This document shows, piece after piece, positions 1 to 4,329 of a stretch of DNA of 5,796 bases (position 1 is the first letter of the stretch; each line of letters starts with the position of its first letter). Source of the stretch: CAG-390 sp045644325 (GTDB lineage: Bacteria; Bacillota; Clostridia; Oscillospirales; CAG-272); contig JAZRGT010000026.1 in NCBI GenBank assembly GCA_045644325.1, positions 1 to 5,796 of the forward strand, written 5' to 3'. The notes below the pieces were generated by a model. That model ran no database searches, was not told where the DNA came from, and saw only the letters and a list, made by a program, of their open reading frames with translations. The position numbers and the translations under genes were made by a program.

Positions 1-35
1 AGTACTGTAAAAAATTATTTGCCCGCATCTTTCTG

Positions 36-63
36 TTCACTGACCACTGTCCACTGTTCACTG
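36..63. repeat. Heptamer tandem repeat (4 copies of NYCACTG)
   Basis: Four consecutive 7-nt units read TTCACTG, ACCACTG, TCCACTG and TTCACTG, so CACTG recurs exactly every 7 bases. The last unit overlaps the first bases of the palindrome that starts at 62. An 11-nt word, CTGTTCACTGA, consequently occurs at 33-43 and 54-64. No coding role is evident. It may be a slipped-strand tract or part of a dispersed intergenic repeat family. Confidence 0.75.
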
Positions 64-100
64 AAACACCCCCGAGGGCAGAGCCCTCGGGGGTGTTTCA
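62..100 (-). terminator. Perfect 18-bp palindrome, probable terminator of the Cys-rich peptide gene
   Basis: TGAAACACCCCCGAGGGC (62-79) and its exact reverse complement (83-100) are separated by the 3-nt loop AGA. The stem begins two bases after the stop codon of the minus-strand peptide gene, which is the expected place for its terminator. The GC-rich core is flanked by an AAAC/GTTT outer stem, but there is no long U-tract outside it on either strand. It is therefore either a non-canonical terminator or a REP-like palindrome that also protects the mRNA 3' end. The symmetry would let it work in both directions. Confidence 0.7.
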
Positions 101-102
101 CG

Positions 103-258
103 TCAGCAGCCGCAACCGCAGCCGCCGGAGTAAGTGGAGCCGCAACCGCAGCCGTTACCATTGTTGCAGGTGAGGGCGAGAACGACGAGAATGGCGATGA
201 TTACCCAGATAAGGCACTCGTTGTTGTTAAAAAGTCCGCAAAGGCAGTTGTTATTCAT
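103..258 (-). CDS. Small cysteine-rich single-span membrane peptide (51 aa)
   Basis: This short gene reads from ATG at 258 to TGA at 103 on the minus strand. A perfect GGAGG lies six bases before the start, and a strong palindrome follows directly after the stop; both argue for a real gene. The N-terminal part (residues 1-18) begins MNNNCLCGLFNNNECLIW. A hydrophobic span of about 12-14 residues (roughly 17-30, IWVIIAILVVLALT) could cross or sit in a membrane. The tail (31-51) is almost only Gly, Cys, Asn and Ser, with CGCG and CGCGC runs. Nine of the 51 residues are cysteine (5, 7, 15, 31, 37, 39, 47, 49, 51). From memory, short Asn/Gly/Cys-rich peptides with one hydrophobic helix are common in Clostridia, some labelled chorion-class high-cysteine protein, and they resemble the YjcZ-type sporulation peptides of Bacillus. 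A spore-envelope role is inference. Metal binding or a disulfide-linked peptide are alternatives. Confidence 0.78.
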   Translation of the reverse strand: MNNNCLCGLFNNNECLIWVIIAILVVLALTCNNGNGCGCGSTYSGGCGCGC

Positions 259-264
259 GGTAGA

Positions 265-269
265 CCTCC
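265..269 (-). promoter_or_regulatory. Ribosome binding site of the Cys-rich peptide
   Basis: GGAGG on the minus strand, within CTTTGGAGG, lies 6 nt before the ATG at 258. It fixes the start of a gene that is otherwise easy to miss because it has only 51 codons. Confidence 0.85.
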
Positions 270-281
270 AAAGGTTTTTTT

Positions 282-298
282 GAGGAATTTTGTTCCTC
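282..298 (-). promoter_or_regulatory. 5'-leader hairpin of the Cys-rich peptide mRNA
   Basis: On the minus strand GAGGAA and TTCCTC form a perfect 6-bp stem with a 5-nt loop, followed by an A-run and then the Shine-Dalgarno. If transcription starts from the sigma-K-like promoter just upstream, this hairpin would be at the very 5' end of the message, a position that often stabilises an mRNA. Its left arm also contains an SD-like GAGGA, which the stem would hide. Confidence 0.45.
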
Positions 299-303
299 GA
301 TAA

Positions 304-331
304 TATTTTATGTCGTATCTTGTAGAATGGT
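304..331 (-). promoter_or_regulatory. Possible sigma-K-like promoter for the Cys-rich peptide
   Basis: On the minus strand an ACC (331-329) is followed after 16 bases by CATAAAATA (312-304). This agrees with the mother-cell sigma-K pattern known from Bacillus (AC-type -35, about 16 bp, CATAnnnTA). The motif is short and low-information, so a chance match is possible. A weaker sigma-A alternative also exists further upstream on the same strand: TTGAAG, 17 bp, TACAAG. No good TATAAT-type promoter is seen for this gene. Confidence 0.35.
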
Positions 332-333
332 TA

Positions 334-362
334 TTGATTTCCTTCAAAAATTGTGATATAAT
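334..362 (+). promoter_or_regulatory. Sigma-A promoter of the amidohydrolase gene
   Basis: TTGATT (334-339), a 17-bp spacer and a perfect TATAAT (357-362) preceded by TGA, an extended -10 element. Transcription should begin near 369, giving a leader of about 23 nt that contains GAAGGAG (377-383) 8 nt before the ATG. The -35 element abuts the putative minus-strand promoter, so the two divergent genes share a very short control region. Confidence 0.85.
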
Positions 363-391
363 GAAAGAAAAATTTTGAAGGAGAAATCAAA

Positions 392-1537
392 ATGATCCTT
401 ATCAAGAATGCTTACATAAAGCCGATGGTCGGCGAGGATATCGAGAACGGCTCGATCCTTCTCGGCGACGACGGCAAGATCGCCGCTATCGGCGCGGATA
501 TCGAGGCTCCCGCGGGCGCCGAGATCCTCGATGCAGAGGGCAAGCTCGTTACTCCCGGATGCGTTGAGGCGCATTGCCACATCGGTCTTCACAACGAGGC
601 TGTCGGATGGGAGGGCAGAGATTACAACGAAAGCGCCGATCCGATCACTCCCCATATGCGCGCCATCGACTCGATCTATCCGCAGGACGAGGCGTTCGAT
701 ACGGCAATTCAGGGCGGCGTTACCACCGCTTGCACGGGTCCCGGCTCGGCAAATGTGGTCGGCGGAAGCTTTGCTGTTATCAAGCTCGTCGGAAACCGTG
801 TTGACAATATGATCGTCAAGCATCCCGCGGCTATGAAGTGCGCTTTCGGCGAAAATCCCAAGCGCGTTTACGGTCAGTCGAAGAAATCCCCCGTCACCCG
901 TATGGCGACCGCGGCAATGCTCCGCGAGCTGCTTTTCAAGTCGCGCAGATACCTCGCCGACAAGGAAGCGGGCAAGGACGTTTTTGATATGAAGCTCGAG
1001 GCGATGATCCCCGTTATGAAGGGTGAAATCCCGCTCAAGGCTCACGCGCACCGCGCCGACGATATCCTGACCTCGATCAGAATCGCCAAGGAATTCGGCG
1101 TTAAACTCACTCTCGACCATTGCACCGACGGCTCCGTTATAGCGGAGGAGCTCGCAAAAGAGGGATATCCCGCGTTCGTCGGCCCTTCCCTCGGCGGCAA
1201 GAGCAAGGTCGAGCTCATAAACAAGGCATTCTCCACTCCCGCTGACCTTGCAAACGCGGGCGTGAATATAAGCATCATCACCGACGCTCCCGTAATCCCC
1301 CTCCAGCATCTTCCCATGTGCGCGGGACTTGCCGCGAACGCAGGACTCGGCTACGAGGCGGCTTGGCGCGCGATCACCATCAATCCCGCGCGTGCGCTTG
1401 AGATCGACAGCCGCGTCGGAAGCCTTGAGGTCGGTAAGGATGCCGACGTCGTTATCTGGACCGCAGACCCCATCAAGTCTGTCGGCGCAGAGGCGTTTAT
1501 TACCATAGTTGACGGTAAGATCGCTTATCAGCAGTAA
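392..1537 (+). CDS. Metal-dependent amidohydrolase (imidazolonepropionase-like)
   Basis: This 381-residue cytoplasmic protein belongs to the amidohydrolase superfamily. An N-terminal beta-sandwich strand set (residues 1-52, with GDDGKI and EGKLVTPG) leads into the TIM-barrel metal site. His61-Cys-His63 in VEAHCHIG is the classic HxH. Further candidate ligands are His218 and His220 (KAHAHRADD), His243 (LDHC) and the catalytic Asp298 (ITDAP). The C-terminus (NPARALEID, VGSLEVGKDADVVIW, IVDGKIAYQ) is the usual closing beta-sandwich, so the enzyme is complete. The family hydrolyses C-N bonds in small cyclic or acyclic amides, but the substrate cannot be read from the sequence. The long insert at 136-205, with GENPKRVYG, is typical of the imidazolonepropionase-related subgroup sometimes annotated simply as amidohydrolase. 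No hut or pyrimidine genes lie beside it, so hutI is not assigned. Start: ATG with GAAGGAG at the right distance, downstream of a strong promoter. It appears to be transcribed alone. Confidence 0.93.
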   Translation: MILIKNAYIKPMVGEDIENGSILLGDDGKIAAIGADIEAPAGAEILDAEGKLVTPGCVEAHCHIGLHNEAVGWEGRDYNESADPITPHMRAIDSIYPQDEAFDTAIQGGVTTACTGPGSANVVGGSFAVIKLVGNRVDNMIVKHPAAMKCAFGENPKRVYGQSKKSPVTRMATAAMLRELLFKSRRYLADKEAGKDVFDMKLEAMIPVMKGEIPLKAHAHRADDILTSIRIAKEFGVKLTLDHCTDGSVIAEELAKEGYPAFVGPSLGGKSKVELINKAFSTPADLANAGVNISIITDAPVIPLQHLPMCAGLAANAGLGYEAAWRAITINPARALEIDSRVGSLEVGKDADVVIWTADPIKSVGAEAFITIVDGKIAYQQ

Positions 1538-1542
1538 TTTGT

Positions 1543-1569
1543 CACTTGTAAAACTGCGTTTTACAAGTG
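1543..1569 (+). terminator. Perfect 12-bp hairpin after the amidohydrolase stop
   Basis: CACTTGTAAAAC and GTTTTACAAGTG enclose the 3-nt loop TGC, starting five bases after the stop codon. The position suggests 3'-end formation or protection of the amidohydrolase mRNA. No U-run follows (GAAACGCG), so a standard intrinsic terminator is not shown. The TGC triloop is the same as that of the major hairpin class in the 3.8-kb array. Confidence 0.5.
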
Positions 1570-1573
1570 GAAA

Positions 1574-1686
1574 CGCGCGCTTATCGCCGCCGCCAAAATC
1601 AAGGATTTTGACGGCTCCCCTCGGCGCGCGAGCTCGCAAAGCTCGCCTGAAAGGTGTTTTTTCGGTCGGCAAAGCCGCCGAAAAAA
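1574..1686. repeat. Cluster of three short palindromes between the amidohydrolase and lipoprotein genes
   Basis: Three hairpins follow each other. (i) CAAAATC-AAG-GATTTTG (1594-1610) is extended outward by GCCG/CGGC across a single C/A position, which is a G.U pair on the minus strand, and is enclosed by CGCGCG words. (ii) GCGAGCT-CGCAA-AGCTCGC (1628-1646). (iii) TTTTTTCGG-t-CGGC-AAA-GCCG-CCGAAAAAA (1657-1686) has a one-base bulge. The third could help termination of the upstream transcript, because TTTTATTATATT follows five bases later. No gene is visible here. The block resembles mosaic REP-like intergenic repeats. Confidence 0.6.
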
Positions 1687-1700
1687 CGGATTTTATTATA

Positions 1701-1727
1701 TTGTGTATTTTTACCGTTGTGTATATC
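1701..1727 (+). promoter_or_regulatory. Weak candidate promoter of the lipoprotein gene
   Basis: TTGTGT (1701-1706), then 15 bp, then TATATC (1722-1727), in an AT-rich stretch between the palindrome cluster and the ribosome binding site. The spacing is short and the -10 imperfect. The gene must be transcribed from here or by readthrough from the amidohydrolase. Confidence 0.3.
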
Positions 1728-1752
1728 AACAGTAGTAATAAGGAGAAAAAAG

Positions 1753-3786
1753 ATGAAAAAGATACTTGCACTCATTCTTGCATTTCTTATGATCGTTCCT
1801 CTCGCGTCCTGTAACCAGACCGAGGAACCCGAAATTACAACCGAGCCCGCTCCCGTTGAGACTACTGCTCCCGTCGAGACCGAGCCCGTAACCGAGCCCA
1901 CCGTAACCGATTGCGCTCACACCTACACCGAGACCGTCACCGAAAAGCCGAAGGCTCTGAAGGACGGTGCGAAGACCCTCACCTGCTCCGCTTGCGGCGA
2001 TTCCCGCACCGAAGCGATCCCCGCAACCAAGACCCTCAAGGTTCTCGCGATCGGTAACAGCTTCTCCTCCGACGCTACCGAGTATCTCTGGGACATCGCC
2101 AAGGACGGCGGCGTAGAGAAGATCATTATCGGTAACCTCTATATCGGCGGCTGCGCGCTTGATAAGCATTACAGCAATATCAAGGCAAATTCCGGCGCGT
2201 ATACCTACTATAAGAACACCAACGGCAAGTGGACGAACACCTCCGGAGTAAGCGTTCTGAGAGGACTTCAGGACGAGGAATGGGATATCGTCACCGTTCA
2301 GCAGGCAAGCGGATCGAGCGGCGTTGAGAATACTTATTCTCCCCTCCCCAAGATCCTTGATTTCATCGCCGAGAACGAGCCGAATGCGGACGTTTACTGG
2401 CATCTGACCTGGGCATATCAGCAGAACAGCACTCACTCCTCCTTCCCGTCCTACGGAAGCGACCAGATGAAGATGTATAACGCCATCCTCAAGGCTTACG
2501 ATTCCAAGGTAAAGGTTCAGACGAGCATCGTGGGCACTATTCCCTCGGGCACTGCCGTACAGAATCTCCGTTCCTCCTATATCGGCGACACCGTCACCCG
2601 CGACGGCTACCATATGAGCTATGACTACGGCAGATATACCGTTGCGCTGACTTGGTTTGCATACCTCACCGGCGGCGACGTTGATAAGGTTGATTGGCTC
2701 CCCACAAGCTATGCGGCAGTCCTCAAGGATCACCTCCCCGCAATGCGCGAGGCTGTAAAGGGTGCGCTTGCAAAGCCCTTCGAGGTCACCAAGGTCACCG
2801 CGGCAAATCCCGGACCGTCAATTACCGATACGATGACCGATGCCGAGATCCTCAAGGCACTCGGCAAGAATATCGAGGACTACACCCTCCTCAACTGGCC
2901 GCGTAAGGTTCAGTCTTATTATGACTCCACCAAGGGCAGCCACCTCATCGACTCGACAAACAGCTCGGCATCGAACATCCCGAACTTTATCTCCTCGGTT
3001 ATGCTGACCAAGGAAAATCTCCCCGTAGGCTCGATCATTATCTGTGACAGCGGATATAAGTACCGCCCCGAATTCTGGATAACCGAAAACACGAAGAATA
3101 CAAGCTCGACCCGTAAGCCCAACACCACCACCCACGTTGACGAGGTCACCGAAGCTTGGTGGGACGGCATCGCCCTCCGCGCGTTCAACCTCTCCGCAAG
3201 CGTTACAAGAGCCGTGACCGAGGCTGATATCCCCCACCTCCGCATCTACCTTCCCAAGTCGGCAAATCCCGTTCCTCCCGTGAAGGAGCCCGGTATGCCC
3301 GATTTCAAGGTCGAAATTCCCGAGGAAACCAAGCCCGCAGAGCCCACCGAGCCCGTTGTTATCGACGACAGCGCGGCATTCACCTCCCTCGGACTCAATA
3401 TTGCGGATTATGAGGCACTTGATTGGCTTCTTCAGGTTCAGGCATATTACAACTCCAAAAACCAGATCGGCATTTATAACGCGCAGACCAGCACCGCGAC
3501 GAACGTTCCTAACTTCATTGCATCGAAGCTCTTTACCAAGGAAGACCTCCCCGTCGGCTCGGTCATCATCGTTGACAGCGGCTATCAGTACCGCCCCGAG
3601 GGCTGGGTAACCGAGACCACCAAGAACTCCTCCCGTCCCGGCAACATCACGACCGCGGCGGTTCAGGTAACCGATGCGTGGTGGGGCAACTATACCATCC
3701 GCGCATTCAACCTCTCTGCAGTAGCGACAAAGGTGATGACGGACGCAGACGTAGTGCATCTCAGAATTTACGTTCCTAAGAAGTAA
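1753..3786 (+). CDS. Secreted lipoprotein with SGNH-like DUF4886 domain and two C-terminal repeat modules (677 aa)
   Basis: The start at 1753 is chosen because AAGGAG (1740-1745) sits 7 nt before it and a lipoprotein signal peptide begins there: MKK, a hydrophobic stretch, and the lipobox LASC with Cys20 as the lipid-bearing residue. An in-frame ATG at 1654 would put palindrome sequence in front of the signal. After a Thr/Glu/Pro-rich stalk (21-52) comes a small zinc-ribbon-like unit with Cys54, His56 and CSAC (78-81). Residues 94-340 match the DUF4886 family, related to SGNH hydrolases: GNSF with Ser103 as candidate nucleophile, IGG (131-133), a QQASG block (183-187), WHLTWAYQQ, and DGYH (284-287) with Asp/His as the other candidate triad residues. 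It is probably a cell-surface esterase acting on decorated glycans; this is inference. Residues 366-502 and 543-677 are two copies of one module joined by a Pro/Glu-rich linker. No sortase motif is present. It converges with the PHP gene over the hairpin array. Confidence 0.9.
   Translation: MKKILALILAFLMIVPLASCNQTEEPEITTEPAPVETTAPVETEPVTEPTVTDCAHTYTETVTEKPKALKDGAKTLTCSACGDSRTEAIPATKTLKVLAIGNSFSSDATEYLWDIAKDGGVEKIIIGNLYIGGCALDKHYSNIKANSGAYTYYKNTNGKWTNTSGVSVLRGLQDEEWDIVTVQQASGSSGVENTYSPLPKILDFIAENEPNADVYWHLTWAYQQNSTHSSFPSYGSDQMKMYNAILKAYDSKVKVQTSIVGTIPSGTAVQNLRSSYIGDTVTRDGYHMSYDYGRYTVALTWFAYLTGGDVDKVDWLPTSYAAVLKDHLPAMREAVKGALAKPFEVTKVTAANPGPSITDTMTDAEILKALGKNIEDYTLLNWPRKVQSYYDSTKGSHLIDSTNSSASNIPNFISSVMLTKENLPVGSIIICDSGYKYRPEFWITENTKNTSSTRKPNTTTHVDEVTEAWWDGIALRAFNLSASVTRAVTEADIPHLRIYLPKSANPVPPVKEPGMPDFKVEIPEETKPAEPTEPVVIDDSAAFTSLGLNIADYEALDWLLQVQAYYNSKNQIGIYNAQTSTATNVPNFIASKLFTKEDLPVGSVIIVDSGYQYRPEGWVTETTKNSSRPGNITTAAVQVTDAWWGNYTIRAFNLSAVATKVMTDADVVHLRIYVPKK
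2848..3258 (+). repeat. First copy of the C-terminal protein module (residues 366-502)
   Basis: This about 135-residue unit starts at ILKALGKNIEDY and ends at HLRIYLPK. Landmarks shared with the second copy are LGxNIxDY, NxPNFIxS, LTKENLPVGSxII, DSGYxYRPExW, an AWW, RAFNLSA and TEADIPHLRIY. By eye about half the positions are identical. It is rich in aromatic residues and Thr/Ser, as expected for a beta-sandwich surface or carbohydrate-binding module, but I do not recognise a named family. Confidence 0.8.
3379..3783 (+). repeat. Second copy of the C-terminal protein module (residues 543-677)
   Basis: It repeats the first module in order: FTSLGLNIADY, NVPNFIAS, FTKEDLPVGSVII, DSGYQYRPEGW, DAWW, RAFNLSA, MTDADVVHLRIYVPK. 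The copy runs to the last residue of the protein. The divergence between copies is at protein level and not just silent, so the duplication is old, not a recent tandem event. Confidence 0.8.
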
Positions 3787-3795
3787 AAGGCGTAA

Positions 3796-4029
3796 TCCGC
3801 CTGCGGCGGAGTGATGATCTCGCTTTGCGAGAGTGATAATCCGCCTGCGGCGGAGTGATGATCTCGCTTTGCGAGAGTGATAATCCGCCTGCGGCGGAGT
3901 GATAATCTCGCTTCGCGAGAGTGATAATCCGCCTGCGGCGGAGTGATAATCTTGCTTCGCAAGAGTGATATCCGCCTGCGGCGGAGTGATGATCTTGCTT
4001 CGCGAGAGTGATAATTTGCCTTTGGCAAA
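3796..4029 (+). repeat. Regular array of eleven 15-nt hairpins with GTGATAA linkers
   Basis: Two hairpin classes alternate with a 22-nt step (44-nt period). Class A, TCCGCC-TGC-GGCGGA, occurs at 3796, 3840, 3884, 3928 and 3971, and all five copies are identical. Class B, TCTCGC-TTY-GCGAGA and variants, occurs at 3818, 3862, 3906, 3950 and 3993. A final TTTGCC-TTT-GGCAAA is at 4015-4029. Linkers are GTGATAA or GTGATGA, once GTGATA. The array starts 9 nt after the lipoprotein stop, so it would form its 3' UTR. Open frames seen through it on either strand are low-complexity and have no start signals. The unit shape recalls REP/BIME palindromes; no transposase is in the window. Confidence 0.92.
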
Positions 4030-4059
4030 GTAAAGGTGAATTTCCGGTTTGCGGAAATT
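4030..4059 (+). repeat. End motif of the left half-array plus 8-bp hairpin
   Basis: GTAAAGGTGAATTT (4030-4043) is matched by GTAAAGGTAAATTT on the minus strand at 4164-4151. Overlapping it, AATTTCCG (4039-4046) and CGGAAATT (4052-4059) form a perfect 8-bp stem with loop GTTTG. The motif marks the terminator-proximal end of each half-array. Confidence 0.7.
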
Positions 4060-4074
4060 TCCGGATCAAAATAA

Positions 4075-4121
4075 AAAACAAGTGCGAACAAAGTTTTTTG
4101 GTCTTTGTTCGCACTTGTTTT
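4075..4121. terminator. Perfect 19-bp bidirectional terminator
   Basis: AAAACAAGTGCGAACAAAG (4075-4093) and its exact complement (4103-4121) flank a 9-nt loop. On the minus strand the stem is followed by a T-rich run (TTTTTTATTTT, partly the arm itself); on the plus strand by TTTTATATAAAATTATTTT. It lies between the converging lipoprotein (+) and PHP (-) genes and should end both transcripts, about 290 nt and 210 nt after their stop codons. Confidence 0.9.
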
Positions 4122-4150
4122 ATATAAAATTATTTTCGAGCGAAGCGAGA

Positions 4151-4322
4151 AAATTTACCTTTACTCGACCGCAGGGAGATTATCACTCTTGCGAAGCAAG
4201 ATTATCACTCCGCCCGGGTATGCGGCTCTGACGGTTTTCCGAAGGAAAATGGAGGCGTAAGCCGAGAAGTCAGAGTCGACATTTGCCGCAGGCAAATAAA
4301 TTATCACTCGCGCGAAGCGCGA
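4151..4322 (-). repeat. Inverted, degraded half-array of the same hairpin family
   Basis: Read on the minus strand from the PHP stop: TCGCGC-TTC-GCGCGA (4322-4308), GTGATAA (4307-4301), a TTTGCC-TGC-GGCAAA hairpin (4296-4282), a junction-like insert, a broken class A hairpin (around 4225-4209), GTGATAA, TCTTGC-TTC-GCAAGA (4201-4187), GTGATAA, a decayed hairpin (4179-4165), then GTAAAGGTAAATTT (4164-4151). A further decayed class B copy follows (around 4149-4133). Same units and linkers as the left array, opposite direction, forming the 3' UTR of the PHP gene. Confidence 0.85.
4223..4278 (+). other. Three-way-junction-like structured element inside the right half-array
   Basis: CGGCTCTGAC (4223-4232) pairs with GTCAGAGTCG (4269-4278) over 10 positions, including one G.U on the plus strand. 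Inside are two hairpins: TTTTCC-GAA-GGAAAA (4235-4249) and GGC-GTAA-GCC (4254-4263), the latter with a GNRA-type loop on the plus strand. Together they form a closed stem with two branches. The element interrupts the regular hairpin-linker pattern. It may be an inserted repeat or a small structured RNA; its function is unknown to me. Confidence 0.5.
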
Positions 4323-4329
4323 CTTTGCC

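Noticed and set aside
19..303. Plus-strand 94-residue frame over the Cys-rich peptide gene
   Set aside because: It runs through the heptamer repeat and the palindrome and lacks an SD; the minus-strand 51-codon gene explains the region better.
1654..1752. Upstream ATG extension of the lipoprotein
   Set aside because: It would translate a palindrome and place 33 residues before a standard lipoprotein signal peptide; the SD is at 1740-1745, right for the ATG at 1753.
344..1771. Long minus-strand frame (475 aa) opposite the amidohydrolase
   Set aside because: It is an antisense shadow of a GC-ending coding sequence, crosses the palindrome cluster and the promoter region, and has no recognisable motifs; the plus-strand gene has clear catalytic motifs.
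1726..3759. Minus-strand frames of 335 and 313 residues opposite the lipoprotein
   Set aside because: They are antisense shadows without start signals or family motifs, whereas the plus strand encodes a signal peptide and conserved domains.
3796..4029. CRISPR array
   Set aside because: There are no unique spacers. Both the repeating hairpins and the 7-nt linkers are repeated, units are only 15 nt, and no cas gene is near.
3768..4114. Minus-strand open frames through the hairpin array (about 107-112 residues)
   Set aside because: They translate the palindromic repeat into low-complexity His/Arg/Ser/Ala text, overlap each other in different frames, lack a ribosome binding site and cross the terminator.
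4049..4231. Plus-strand 60-residue frame across the terminator
   Set aside because: It passes through both arms of the terminator and the inverted hairpin units, with no start signal.
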